DNA of 64,000 nt from Novosphingobium sp. Leaf2 (GTDB taxonomy: Bacteria > Pseudomonadota > Alphaproteobacteria > Sphingomonadales > Sphingomonadaceae): contig NZ_LMJY01000012.1 of the NCBI RefSeq assembly GCF_001421325.1, forward strand, positions 434,001 through 498,000, in the 5' to 3' direction. The translations under genes were made by a program, and so were the position numbers. Positions 1 through 8,777 of this stretch are shown here, in pieces; positions within the stretch are counted from its first letter, which is position 1; each line of letters begins with the position of its first letter. The notes under the pieces were generated by a model. The model saw only the letters and a program-made list of their open reading frames with translations. It made no database searches and had not been told where the DNA came from.

Positions 1-292
1 CCGGACGCAGCGTGGGCCCCGCGCCGACGTCGTCCTGAAGGTCGATCCAGGCGCGCAGCAGCGGATCCGTGGGCGGCGGGGGCGGACAACGCACGAGGCG
101 CTCCACGCTCAGCCACACGTGGTCTTCGCCGTCGCGCACGTTGACGAGCACGCCGGGCAATTTGATGAGGTCGTCCCCTGCCCGGCGAAAGCCGCGATAG
201 TCGGCCATGTCCAGCACGGGGGGCAGACGGTCCCGCTCGGTCGCCTCGACATAGTCGAGCAGCGCCAGAAGGCGGTCAGTTTCGACCATCAT
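1..292 (-). CDS. N-terminal part of a protein running off the left edge, possibly a ter-linked helicase
   Basis: The minus strand is open from an ATG at 292 (a second ATG follows directly) to the window edge, giving 97 residues. The peptide starts MMVETDRLLALLDYVE and includes a VWLSVERLVRCPPPPP stretch followed by acidic and proline-rich sequence. No catalytic motif is reached. The layout resembles, from memory only, the N-termini of large superfamily-1 helicase/AAA proteins, and ter islands are known to carry DNA-processing genes. It diverges from the ter genes with about 210 bases between them. That a real gene starts here is fairly likely; its function is a guess. Confidence 0.5.
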   Translation of the reverse strand, partial: MMVETDRLLALLDYVEATERDRLPPVLDMADYRGFRRAGDDLIKLPGVLVNVRDGEDHVWLSVERLVRCPPPPPTDPLLRAWIDLQDDVGAGPTLRP

Positions 293-503
293 CGGTTCAG
301 CCTATCCATTTCAGAAGAAAATTGCCCCACGGCAGTATCGTGTCAAAAAACTGCCTTCGTCAAACCGCTAGAAGGCGGGAGCGCGATAATCACGCAAGTT
401 GATAGTGAGAAGCAGAAATTTTAACATCGCTTTCTCTTGCGTCACATCAGGCATTGCCCGTACTCGTACGGGGAGCGATTTTTGCAATGAACGAGGGTAT
501 TGC

Positions 504-1088
504 GTGGTTAGTCTGCAGAAAGGCCAGACGGTTCGTCTGGAAAAATCCGGCGGCGGCACCCTGACCCGCGTGGCGATGGGTCTTGGCTGGGATGTACGTC
601 AGGCCAAGGGCTTCTTCGCCAAGCTGACGGGCGGCGGCAGCGCCGAGATCGATCTCGATGCATCGTGCCTGCTGTTCGACGCGCAAGCCAACATGCTGGA
701 CCAGATCTGGTTTCGCCAGCTCGCCAGCCGCGACGGCAGCATTGTCCACAGCGGTGACAACCGCACCGGGGCGGGCGATGGCGACGATGAGGTAATCAAC
801 GTCGATCTGACCCGCGTGCCTGCCAATGTGCAGACCCTGCTGTTCACCGTTAACAGCTTTCTGGGCGACAGCTTCGACAGGATCGAAAACGCCTACTGCC
901 GCCTGGTGGATTCGACCAATGGCGCGGAACTGGCGCGCTACGACCTGTCCGGTTCGGGATCGCACACCGGCCAGGTGATGGCAAAAGTCGTGCGCAGCGG
1001 CGATGGATGGGAAATGAAAGCCCTGGGCGAACGCCCCACCGGCCGCACGTTCCACGACATGATGCCCGCCATTCTCGGCGCTCTTTGA
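504..1088 (+). CDS. TerD-family protein (TerZ-like)
   Basis: This is a 194-residue TerD-domain protein, first gene of the ter run. A GTG at 504 is chosen as start because GAGGG lies six bases upstream and the peptide then begins VVSLQKGQTVRLEK, the usual start of this family; the frame is open further upstream without family sequence. The calcium-binding core is intact (EIDLDASCLL near residues 48-57, then SGDNRTGAGDGDDE). The C-terminal third is divergent: the usual ending ([12 protein letters not shown] in the paralogues) is replaced by DGWEMKALGERPTGRTFHD. TerD proteins are cytosolic Ca-binding proteins of tellurite, phage and stress resistance. TerZ is the closest label by position and divergence; paralogue assignment is uncertain. 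Confidence 0.88.
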   Translation: MVSLQKGQTVRLEKSGGGTLTRVAMGLGWDVRQAKGFFAKLTGGGSAEIDLDASCLLFDAQANMLDQIWFRQLASRDGSIVHSGDNRTGAGDGDDEVINVDLTRVPANVQTLLFTVNSFLGDSFDRIENAYCRLVDSTNGAELARYDLSGSGSHTGQVMAKVVRSGDGWEMKALGERPTGRTFHDMMPAILGAL

Positions 1089-1122
1089 GCGTGCCGCGCG
1101 TGACCGCCAGCAAAGGCCCGCA

Positions 1123-2307
1123 ATGACTGATCTGCAGCAAGGCGGCAATGCGCCTGTCCCGGCCGGCATTCTGGCGGTTTCATTCGCCTGGCCCGCAGTG
1201 GCGGGCAGGGATGTCGATGCGGATGCCTCAGCCTACCTGCTGACGGGTGCCGGGAAGGTGCGCTCGGACGCGGACATGGTGTTCTACAACCAGCCGCAAG
1301 GCGGTGGTGGCGCGATCCGCTTCCTGCCGGGCTCGGGCCAGGGTGCCTTTGAGATCGAGCCGTCGCGCCTGCCTGCCGAGATTGAGAAGGTGGTGTTTTG
1401 CGTGACCATCCACGAAGCGCACGCCAAGGGGCAGACCCTGGCGTTGCTCGAAGGCGCCAGCATTGCGGTCGCGCCTTCCGGCGGAACGCCCGACCTCGCC
1501 TTCCGGCCCGTGCTTGCGGGGGCGAGCGAGACGGCGATGATCTTTGGCGAGCTGTACCTGCGCAACGGACAGTGGAAATTCCGGGCGGTCGGTCAGGGCT
1601 TCAACGGGGGCCTGGCGCCCCTGGCGCGCTCGTTCGGCATCGACGTGGCCGAGGACGCGCCGGCGCCCCCTGCCCCGCCGCCCGCCCCACCCCCGGCGCC
1701 AAGCACCCCGGTGAACCTGAGCAAGGTGACGCTGGAGAAGCGCGGACAGACGGTAAGCCTGGAAAAGCGCGGGAGCAGCTTCGGTGAAATCACCGTCAAC
1801 CTCAACTGGTCGCGCGGGCGCAAGGGGTTCTTCGGCGGCGGATCGGCGATCGACCTCGATCTGGGCTGTCTGTTCGAACTGACGGATGGCCGCAAGGGCG
1901 TGGTCCAGGCATTGGGCAACGTCTTTGGCGCCTTCGCGCAGCCGCCCTACATCGCCTTGTCCGGCGATGATCGGACCGGCGACGTCTCGCAGGGTGAAAC
2001 GCTGCGGATCAATGGCGCGCACTGGAACGAGATCCGGCGCGTCGCCATTTTCGCCAATATCTACGACGGCGTCCCGAACTGGCAGCAGACCGACGGCGTC
2101 GTCCTCGTAACCATGCCCGATCAGCCGCCGATCGAGGTGCGCATGACCGAAGGGCGCGACGATCGCCGCTTGTGCGGGGTCGTGCTGATCGAAAACGACG
2201 GTGGCCGCTTGAAGGCCACGCGCCTTGTCGACTACGTGCGCGACCAGAAGCTTCTCGACGAAAGCCTGGGCTGGGGCCTGCGCTGGACAGCGGGCCGCAA
2301 GGATTGA
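1123..2307 (+). CDS. terA: TerA-like protein with two TerD-type domains
   Basis: The 394-residue protein has an N-terminal TerD domain (about 1-180), a proline/alanine linker (about 182-200) and a second, TerA-type domain (about 205-394). The first domain keeps DVDADAS and the closing [16 protein letters not shown] motif but has lost the acidic [13 protein letters not shown] loop seen in its neighbours. The second keeps AIDLDLG and SGDDRTGD. TerA proteins act with TerB/C/D in a membrane-associated complex. The gene lies 34 bases behind the first ter gene and 27 before terC, so one transcript is likely. Loss of the acidic loop suggests that only one domain binds calcium fully; this is inference. 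Confidence 0.87.
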   Translation: MTDLQQGGNAPVPAGILAVSFAWPAVAGRDVDADASAYLLTGAGKVRSDADMVFYNQPQGGGGAIRFLPGSGQGAFEIEPSRLPAEIEKVVFCVTIHEAHAKGQTLALLEGASIAVAPSGGTPDLAFRPVLAGASETAMIFGELYLRNGQWKFRAVGQGFNGGLAPLARSFGIDVAEDAPAPPAPPPAPPPAPSTPVNLSKVTLEKRGQTVSLEKRGSSFGEITVNLNWSRGRKGFFGGGSAIDLDLGCLFELTDGRKGVVQALGNVFGAFAQPPYIALSGDDRTGDVSQGETLRINGAHWNEIRRVAIFANIYDGVPNWQQTDGVVLVTMPDQPPIEVRMTEGRDDRRLCGVVLIENDGGRLKATRLVDYVRDQKLLDESLGWGLRWTAGRKD

Positions 2308-2334
2308 GCCGTACGCGGCAAACGGGGGTTTACA

Positions 2335-3423
2335 GTGTTTAAATATTACAAGGGCTCGTTCATTTTCACGGCCATCTGCCTGGCGATCGCCGCCTGGCTG
2401 GGCTGGGGGATGACCGGCAACGTGGCCGGCACGCTCGGCATCCTGTGGATCGTCGCCGTGCTGGGCGTGCTGGAAGTGTCGCTGTCGTTCGACAACGCGG
2501 TGGTGAATGCCACCGTGCTGCGCGACATGGACGCGGTCTGGCGGCGGCGCTTCCTGACATGGGGCATCCTGATTGCGGTGTTCGGCATGCGCATCATCTT
2601 TCCCCTGGCGATCGTGGCCATCGCGGCCAAGATGGGCCCGATCGACGCGGTCATGATGGCCGCGAACGACCCGGTCCGTTACGAGCAGATCATCACTGGC
2701 GCGCATATCGGCATATCCGGTTTCGGCGGCGCCTTCCTGGCGATGGTCGGGCTGACGTTCTTCCTCGACGAAGAAAAAGACGTGCACTGGATCGGCGTGA
2801 TCGAGCGTCCGTTCGCCGGCCTTTCGCGCATCTCCGGCCTTGCGATCGGTATCGTCCTGCTGGCGCTGTACGGCATGTCGCGCCTGATCGCGCCGGACGA
2901 GGCGATGACCTTCATCGTCTCGGGCATCTTCGGCCTGGTCACGTATATCGCTGTGCAGTCGATCGGTGCACTGCTCGAAAAGGAGGAGGACGAACAGTCC
3001 GATGGGCCCAGCCTCGGCCAGGCCGCAACCGGCGCCGTCGTCAAGTCGGGCCTGGCGGGCTTCCTGTACCTCGAAGTGCTCGACGCCTCGTTCTCGTTCG
3101 ATGGCGTGATCGGTGCGTTCGCCTTGTCGAACAACCTGTTCATCATCGCGCTTGGCCTGGGCATCGGCGCGATGTTCGTGCGTTCGATGACGGTCATGCT
3201 GGTCGACAAGGGCACCTTGTCCGAATACCGGTACCTCGAACACGGCGCGTTCTATGCAATCATCGCGCTGGCCGCGATCATGCTGGCGTCGGTGCGCTTC
3301 GAGATTCCGGAAACAGTGACCGGCCTGATCGGCGCGGCGCTGATCGGCATCGCCTTTTACGATTCGCTGCGGAACAACCGCAAGGAAGCCACCCCGATTG
3401 CCGCCACCGGCGATCGCCTCTAA
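2335..3423 (+). CDS. terC: TerC-family integral membrane protein (DUF475 type)
   Basis: The protein has 362 residues and about nine hydrophobic segments. Two family signatures are visible: SLSFDNAVVNATVL near residues 50-63 and SFSFDGVIGAFALSNN near 243-258. The paired acidic residues in these repeats are typical of TerC/DUF475 proteins, thought to move or sense metal ions in the inner membrane. A charged cytosolic loop (EKEEDEQSD) lies near residues 215-223. The start is a GTG giving MFKYYKGSF. The gene ends 15 bases before terD, which has its own GGAGA ribosome site. It is the membrane anchor expected for the Ter complex. Confidence 0.92.
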   Translation: MFKYYKGSFIFTAICLAIAAWLGWGMTGNVAGTLGILWIVAVLGVLEVSLSFDNAVVNATVLRDMDAVWRRRFLTWGILIAVFGMRIIFPLAIVAIAAKMGPIDAVMMAANDPVRYEQIITGAHIGISGFGGAFLAMVGLTFFLDEEKDVHWIGVIERPFAGLSRISGLAIGIVLLALYGMSRLIAPDEAMTFIVSGIFGLVTYIAVQSIGALLEKEEDEQSDGPSLGQAATGAVVKSGLAGFLYLEVLDASFSFDGVIGAFALSNNLFIIALGLGIGAMFVRSMTVMLVDKGTLSEYRYLEHGAFYAIIALAAIMLASVRFEIPETVTGLIGAALIGIAFYDSLRNNRKEATPIAATGDRL

Positions 3424-3438
3424 CCCGGAGACACGTCT

Positions 3439-4017
3439 ATGTCGGTAAGCCTGGCCAAGGGCGGCAATGTCAGCCTGTCCAAAGAAGAACCCAACCTTTC
3501 GAAGATCCTGATCGGCCTGGGCTGGGACACCCGCACGACCGACGGAGCCGACTTCGACCTCGATGCCAGCGCCTTTCTGCTCGCCGATGGCGACAAGGTG
3601 CGCGCCGACGGCGATTTCATCTTCTACAACAACCTGCGCTCCGCCGACGGCTCGGTGGAACACACCGGCGACAACCGCACCGGCGAGGGCGATGGGGATG
3701 ACGAAGCCCTGAAGGTGGAGTTGACCAGGGTGCCCGCCGAGGTGCAGAAGATCGCGATCGCCGTCACCATCCATGACGGCGAAGCGCGCCGCCAGAGCTT
3801 CGGCATGGTGTCGAACGCCTTCATCCGCATCGTCAACGATGTGACCGGTCGCGAAATTTCCCGCTATGACCTGGCCGAGGACGCCTCCACCGAGACCGCG
3901 ATGATCTTTGGCGAGGTGTACCGCTACAACGGCGAATGGAAATTCCGGGCGGTTGGCCAGGGATACAAGGGCGGCCTTGGCCCGCTCGCCAGGAATTACG
4001 GCGTAAGCGTCGGCTGA
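3439..4017 (+). CDS. terD: TerD-family calcium-binding stress protein
   Basis: This is a canonical 192-residue TerD protein. It starts [38 protein letters not shown] lies near residues 37-56, the acidic loop [13 protein letters not shown] near 76-88, and [19 protein letters not shown] close to the C-terminus. No signal peptide is present, so it is cytosolic. TerD domains bind two calcium ions through these acidic positions. A GGAGA ribosome site precedes the ATG. It is about 60-70% identical by eye to the next gene, so the pair arose by tandem duplication. Confidence 0.95.
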   Translation: MSVSLAKGGNVSLSKEEPNLSKILIGLGWDTRTTDGADFDLDASAFLLADGDKVRADGDFIFYNNLRSADGSVEHTGDNRTGEGDGDDEALKVELTRVPAEVQKIAIAVTIHDGEARRQSFGMVSNAFIRIVNDVTGREISRYDLAEDASTETAMIFGEVYRYNGEWKFRAVGQGYKGGLGPLARNYGVSVG

Positions 4018-4053
4018 AGCCGACCCAGAACCCCAGATCAAGGAGACCAACAC

Positions 4054-4629
4054 ATGGCAGTTTCGCTTTCCAAAGGCGGCAACGTCAGCCTCAGCAAGGA
4101 AGCGCCCGGCCTCAAGGCAGTGCGCGTGGGGCTTGGCTGGGATACCCGCGTCACCGATGGCAGCGCGTTCGACCTCGATGCCAGTGTATTTCTGCTGGGC
4201 GATACCGGCAAAGTCCGCTCGGACGCCGATTTCGTGTTCTACAACAACAAGAACGGCGGCAACGGTTCGGTCGTCCACCAAGGTGACAACCTGACCGGCG
4301 AGGGCAGCGGTGACGACGAGGTCGTGGCGGTGTCGCTCGACCAGATCCCGGCCGAAATCCAGAAGCTCAGCTTCGCGGTGACCATCCACGATGCCGATGC
4401 CCGCCGCCAGAACTTCGGCATGATCTCGAACGCCTTCATTCGCGTCGTCAATGAAGCCGGCGCGGCCGAGATCGCGCGTTACGACTTGTCGGAAGACGCC
4501 TCGACAGAGACGGCAATGATCTTCGGCGAACTCTACCGCCACAATGGCGAGTGGAAGTTCAAGGCGATCGGCCAGGGCTTCGCGGGCGGACTGGGGCCCT
4601 TGGCCTCGTCTTTCGGCGTCAACGTCTGA
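4054..4629 (+). CDS. terE: TerD-family protein, TerE-like paralogue
   Basis: This is a 191-residue TerD protein with a strong AAGGAGA site 10 bases before the ATG. The calcium-site residues are complete ([20 protein letters not shown] and [14 protein letters not shown]), and the end carries [19 protein letters not shown]. It lies 36 bases behind terD and is its tandem paralogue. The TerE label rests on order in the operon (terA-terC-terD-terE); sequence alone does not separate TerD from TerE. It is cytosolic, with a role in tellurite and envelope stress inferred from the family. Confidence 0.93.
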   Translation: MAVSLSKGGNVSLSKEAPGLKAVRVGLGWDTRVTDGSAFDLDASVFLLGDTGKVRSDADFVFYNNKNGGNGSVVHQGDNLTGEGSGDDEVVAVSLDQIPAEIQKLSFAVTIHDADARRQNFGMISNAFIRVVNEAGAAEIARYDLSEDASTETAMIFGELYRHNGEWKFKAIGQGFAGGLGPLASSFGVNV

Positions 4630-4647
4630 CCTGCGCCGCCCCGCCCC

Positions 4648-5817
4648 ATGCGTGACCTCGTTGCGGGAGAACGCGCTCCGATTTCCGGCGGTTGCACATT
4701 CGTGCTCGCCGGAAGCGGTGCATCCGCGCCGACCCTGGCGCTGATCGCGCTGGGGCCGGACCGGCGGGTAGCGGCGGACTTTCCTCCGATCGACTGCCTG
4801 ACGCGCGAGATGCGCCCCGCCGCCCGGTTCGAGAACCCCGAAACGCTCTTCCTCGATATCAGCGCCGTATCACCGCAGGTAGACCGGTTGCTGCTGGTCG
4901 CTTTCGACCGCGACAATCGCCCGATCGGCATGCCGCTGACGGTGCAGGCGGTCGACGTGCGTTTCACCGTGGATTTGCGGGGACGCGACGATGCGGCGGT
5001 GATTGTGATCGAATGTTATCGCCACCAGGGCGCATGGCGGATGGCCGCCAATGGCCAGGGTTTCGCGATGGGTCTAGCCGCTATCGCCGGGGCCCACGGC
5101 ATCGATCACGGATGGGTCCAGCGCCTGATCCCGCGCCTGCAGCAGCCAGAGGCGGCAACCGGTGCGCCCGGCGGCGAACGCGCACGCGGCAGCGGCGCGT
5201 CGACCGGCAGCGGCGTTGCCATCGATCGCCATCATATCCTCACCAACGCGCATGTCGTAGAGGATGCGCAGGTCGTTACTGTCCATGCCGGCGGACGGCC
5301 ACTGGACGCGGCAATCGTGTTCGCCGATCCGCGCAACGATCTGGCCCTCCTGCGCATCGAGACGCCGCTGGGGGCTACGGCGCGTTTCCGCTCGCAAGTG
5401 GGACTGCATCTGGGCGAAGACATCGTGGCGCTGGGCTTTCCGCTGCAGGGCTTGCTGGGCACCGGCCCGCAGGCGAGCGCAGGCAATATCGCCGCGCTGT
5501 GCGGCATCGGCAACGACAGCACGGTGTTCCAGTTCACCGCGCCGATCGCCAGCGGCAACAGCGGCGGCCCGATCCTCGACATGGCCGGCGATCTTGTCGG
5601 GCTGGTCAGTTCCTCGCTCAACCTCGATCACATCCGCCAGTCCGGTGGCAGCGCCGAGAATATCAACTTCGGCATCAAAGGGGCCGTTATCCTCAGTTTC
5701 CTCGATTCTTTCGGCATCGATCCACCGATGGCCGGGCGCGATCCCCAGATCCTGGGGCGCGCCGCCGTAGTGCGCCAGGCGCGTGACGCGATCGCCCGGA
5801 TCACATGCCAGTGCTGA
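4648..5817 (+). CDS. TerD-like domain fused to a trypsin-like serine protease
   Basis: The 389-residue protein has two parts. Residues 1-155 look like a worn TerD domain: the closing motif is recognisable (HQGAWRMAANGQGFAMGLAAI), but the FDLDAS and acidic GDN loops are gone, so calcium binding is unlikely. Residues 185-365 are a trypsin-like protease with a full triad: His in LTNAHVVED, Asp in DPRNDLALLRIE, and Ser in SGNSGGPILD. There is no signal peptide or PDZ domain, so it is probably a cytosolic protease, unlike HtrA. It starts 18 bases after terE and overlaps the next gene by 13 bases, so it is part of the ter transcript. Substrate unknown; a protein of the Ter complex is a reasonable guess. 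Confidence 0.88.
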   Translation: MRDLVAGERAPISGGCTFVLAGSGASAPTLALIALGPDRRVAADFPPIDCLTREMRPAARFENPETLFLDISAVSPQVDRLLLVAFDRDNRPIGMPLTVQAVDVRFTVDLRGRDDAAVIVIECYRHQGAWRMAANGQGFAMGLAAIAGAHGIDHGWVQRLIPRLQQPEAATGAPGGERARGSGASTGSGVAIDRHHILTNAHVVEDAQVVTVHAGGRPLDAAIVFADPRNDLALLRIETPLGATARFRSQVGLHLGEDIVALGFPLQGLLGTGPQASAGNIAALCGIGNDSTVFQFTAPIASGNSGGPILDMAGDLVGLVSSSLNLDHIRQSGGSAENINFGIKGAVILSFLDSFGIDPPMAGRDPQILGRAAVVRQARDAIARITCQC

Positions 5818-6935
5818 CGCTGTCGCCCGCCGCCCGCGTCATCGACCTGCCCACCGGGCGCCTGGACATCACCGTTGAGGACGCCGCCTGGGTGCTGGAC
5901 GACTTGTGCGATTTTGCGGCGCGCGAAAACCCCCGGCGCGGCTTCCTCGTCGTATCGCGCGTGCTGGGCCGGCATATACCGGTCGCCCCGCAGGTCATGC
6001 GCCGCAGCGTTCATGATCTTGCCGCGCGCATTCCGGCGGACCTGCCCGGCCCGGTCATGGTGGTGGGCCTGGCGGAAACCGCGATTTGCCTGGGCCAGAC
6101 GATTCACGAGGAACTGCGCCTTGCAACCGGGCGCAGCGATATTCACTTCATCCACTCGACCCGCCAGCAGCTGGGCATCGCGCAGATCGCGCACCCACTG
6201 TTGTGCCGGTTCGAGGAACCGCACAGCCATGCGTCTGCCCATCTGATCTACCGGCCCGACCTGCCAGCGCCGCGCGCGCTGGTCATCGTCGACGACGAGA
6301 TTTCCACCGGGACGACGCTCTGCAATCTGGCCGAGGCGCTGGTAGCGGCATGGCCGGGGGTAGAGGCGATCGTCGTGGCGGCGCTGACCGACTGGTCCGT
6401 GGGCCGCAGCTGGCAAGTCCGGATGCCGCGTCCGGCACAGGTCGCAGCGCTGCTCTCGGGCCGGCTCGCATGGACGCAGGGTGAGGCTGCAGCCTTGGGC
6501 GATACCGCCACGTTCGACACCGCCGCTGCCTCGCTGGGGCGCATGGCCACGCATCGCAATTTCGGCCGTCTCGGGCTTGACGCTCCGGTGGCCACGCTTC
6601 CGGTGACGCCCCTGCCCGCGGTCGAGGGCCCGCTTCGCATAGTCGGCACCGGTGAATTCACGTACCTCCCCTTCCGCCTGGCCGAACGCATGGCCGCAGC
6701 CGGGCACGATGTGGTGGTGCAGGCCACAAGCCGCAGCCCGGCGCGCGTGGCTGCGGCCATGAAAACCAGGCTCCGCTTTGCCGACAATTACGCGACCGGC
6801 GTGCCCAACTATCTCTATAACGCCGATCCCGCAGACCCGCGCACGACTTGGATCGCGCATGAGACCGGCGCCGATACCATCGACCCCGCGCTGGTCGCGG
6901 CGCTGGACGCCACGCTGATCGGGTGGGACGCCTGA
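5805..6935 (+). CDS. Phosphoribosyltransferase with C-terminal TRSP domain
   Basis: The 376-residue protein has a type-I PRTase domain with the PRPP-binding loop VIVDDEISTGTTL near residues 163-175. An upstream HSTRQQLG segment also fits a PRTase active site. The C-terminal part (about 275-376) matches the TRSP domain that follows this PRTase family (ATSRSPARV near residues 307-315). In published ter neighbourhoods this enzyme belongs to a module predicted to make a nucleoside-like metabolite by attaching ribose phosphate to an unknown base. The start overlaps the protease gene by 13 bases and its stop overlaps the HAD start (TGATG), so translation is coupled. Confidence 0.9.
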   Translation: MPVLTLSPAARVIDLPTGRLDITVEDAAWVLDDLCDFAARENPRRGFLVVSRVLGRHIPVAPQVMRRSVHDLAARIPADLPGPVMVVGLAETAICLGQTIHEELRLATGRSDIHFIHSTRQQLGIAQIAHPLLCRFEEPHSHASAHLIYRPDLPAPRALVIVDDEISTGTTLCNLAEALVAAWPGVEAIVVAALTDWSVGRSWQVRMPRPAQVAALLSGRLAWTQGEAAALGDTATFDTAAASLGRMATHRNFGRLGLDAPVATLPVTPLPAVEGPLRIVGTGEFTYLPFRLAERMAAAGHDVVVQATSRSPARVAAAMKTRLRFADNYATGVPNYLYNADPADPRTTWIAHETGADTIDPALVAALDATLIGWDA

Positions 6936-7681
6936 TGCGCGCCATCGCCCTGGTCGATCTCGACGACACCCTGTTCCAGACCTTGCGCAAGTGTCCCCCC
7001 GATATCCCGCACGAGCGGCTGACCCCGCTCGGCTTCGGGCGGGACGGCGCCGCGCTGAGCTATGCGACACCGCGGCAGATGTCGTTCCTGGGATGGCTGG
7101 CGGAAACCACGCATCTCGTCCCGGTGACCGCACGCAGCCTGGACGCCTTGCGCCGCGCGCGCATACCGTTCCGCGCGGCGGTGTGCGCGCACGGCGGCGT
7201 CGTTCTCGACGAAGCGGGCGACATCGATGCCCACTGGGCGCACACGATTGCCGGCAAGGCGGCGCACCATGCAGCCCGGCTTGCCGAACTGGCTGAGGCG
7301 ATCACCGCGCACGCGCAGGCGCGCGGCGTTCCGATCAACGCCCGCGTGCTGATGGAAGGGCCGTTGCCGCTCTATACCCTGGCCAAGCATGCGGACGCCG
7401 ATCACGCCGCGCTGTTCGCGGTGGTGGATGCCGCCGTGCCATCGTTGCCGCCAGGATGGACCGACCACCGCAACGGCAACAACGTGGCGCTAATCCCGCC
7501 ATATCTTGGCAAGCATCATGCTGTCGCGCACATCCTGCCGGGCTTGCGTGCCCGTTTTCCCGATGCTGCGGTGATCGGCATCGGCGACAGTCTGACTGAC
7601 GCGCCGTTCATGGGGCTGTGCGATTTCGCAATGATGCCCACCCGATCGCAACTGGCGGCGGGCATGTTCGATGGTGGCTGA
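6935..7681 (+). CDS. HAD-superfamily hydrolase of the ter metabolite module
   Basis: The ATG at 6935 overlaps the stop of the PRTase gene; a GTG 12 bases earlier is possible but less likely. The 248-residue product begins MRAIALVDLDDTLFQTL, which is HAD motif I with its nucleophile Asp. Motif II is VPVTARS, a motif III lysine lies in LGKHHAV, and motif IV is GIGDSLTDAPFM near residue 215, so the enzyme is probably active as a phosphatase. In this operon it would remove phosphate from the PRTase product. Its end overlaps the next gene by 11 bases. Confidence 0.9.
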   Translation: MRAIALVDLDDTLFQTLRKCPPDIPHERLTPLGFGRDGAALSYATPRQMSFLGWLAETTHLVPVTARSLDALRRARIPFRAAVCAHGGVVLDEAGDIDAHWAHTIAGKAAHHAARLAELAEAITAHAQARGVPINARVLMEGPLPLYTLAKHADADHAALFAVVDAAVPSLPPGWTDHRNGNNVALIPPYLGKHHAVAHILPGLRARFPDAAVIGIGDSLTDAPFMGLCDFAMMPTRSQLAAGMFDGG

Positions 7682-8777
7682 CACGATGCCCCGCGCCGAC
7701 GCCGGCTTTTCCGGCAGCTATGATCCAGGCGACGTCATGTTCCTGCTCAAGCCGGTAACGATGGCCGCGACCGATGTGGCCACCAAGGAAGCCGCGATCC
7801 AGTCCGGTCGACGCCATTATTCCGAGATGATCGCCCCTGAAGCGATTCCGGACGCGGGCTATCTGGCGCTTTACCATTCCGCCCTCGCCCGCAACGGCGC
7901 GCGGCTCGGGCAGGACGTCGCCAGCCTTGCCGCCGCGCTCGCACAGCGCCGCCCGGGCAGCGAGATCGTGGTCATCTCGCTCGCGCGGGCGGGCACGCCG
8001 ATCGGGGTGCTACTGGTACGCACCTTGCGATCCTGGGGCCTTCAGGCCGTGCACTATTCGATCAGCATCATTCGCGATCGCGGCATCGACCTGGTGGCGC
8101 TCGCCCACATTGCAGCCCGGCACGACCCGCGCGATACAGTGTTCGTGGACGGCTGGACCGGCAAGGGTGCGATCGCGCGCGAACTGCGTGCTGCGCTGGC
8201 GGACAATCCCCACGGCTTCACGCCGGCGCTGGCGGTGATCGCCGATCCCGCCGGACAGGCCGACATCGCCGCCACCGACGACGATTACCTGATCGCTTCC
8301 GGGCTGCTCAACGGCATCGTCTCGGGCCTGGTCAGCCGCTCGATCCTCAACGCGCGCGTGGTCGGGCCGGGCGACTTTCACGCCTGTGTCACGTATCCCC
8401 AGTATGCGCATGCAGACCTGTCGCGCGCGTTCGTGGATACGGTCGCCCCGCTGGCGGCAACCGCACCCCCGTGTGCGATCGGCGAACATGGCGGGCGTCG
8501 CGCCTTGCTGGCTGCACAGTGCGAGGACATGCTGCAAACACTGCTCGCCGATGCCGGCACCAGCGATCGCAACCGGATCAAGCCGGGCATTGCCGAAGCG
8601 ACCCGGGCGCTGCTGCGCCGCATGCCGGAGCGGCTGTTGATCCGCGATCGGCAGGACGCGGACGTGGCGCATTTGCTCCATCTTGCCTCGGGCCACGGCA
8701 TAGCCGTTGAAACGCTGGCCGGGCACACTCGCTACCGTGCTGTCGCGATCATCCGCAGCCTGGGCAACGAGGCGTGA
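7671..8777 (+). CDS. StiP-family PRTase-like protein with C-terminal PELOTA domain
   Basis: The 368-residue protein belongs to the family variously annotated as cysteine protease StiP or PRTase_1. Conserved blocks are VISLARAGTPIGVLL, YSISIIRDRGIDL and VFVDGWTGKGAI, the last resembling a PRPP loop. The C-terminal 75 residues, from LLIRDRQDADVAHLL on, fit the small PELOTA RNA-binding-like domain. Published analysis of ter islands treats it as the second PRTase of the nucleoside-like-metabolite module, which I favour over the protease name because no protease triad is visible. The start overlaps the HAD gene by 11 bases; ATG 7686 is an alternative. Confidence 0.85.
   Translation: MVADTMPRADAGFSGSYDPGDVMFLLKPVTMAATDVATKEAAIQSGRRHYSEMIAPEAIPDAGYLALYHSALARNGARLGQDVASLAAALAQRRPGSEIVVISLARAGTPIGVLLVRTLRSWGLQAVHYSISIIRDRGIDLVALAHIAARHDPRDTVFVDGWTGKGAIARELRAALADNPHGFTPALAVIADPAGQADIAATDDDYLIASGLLNGIVSGLVSRSILNARVVGPGDFHACVTYPQYAHADLSRAFVDTVAPLAATAPPCAIGEHGGRRALLAAQCEDMLQTLLADAGTSDRNRIKPGIAEATRALLRRMPERLLIRDRQDADVAHLLHLASGHGIAVETLAGHTRYRAVAIIRSLGNEA

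Noticed and set aside
1228..4542. 1104-codon open frame on the minus strand across the ter genes
   Set aside because: It is antisense to five clear Ter genes and its peptide has the His/Asp/Arg-rich composition of a shadow frame in GC-rich DNA.
7671..8777. Cysteine protease function for the StiP-family gene
   Set aside because: The name is used in databases, but no Cys-His protease site is visible and the PRPP-like loop with PELOTA domain fits the PRTase view better.
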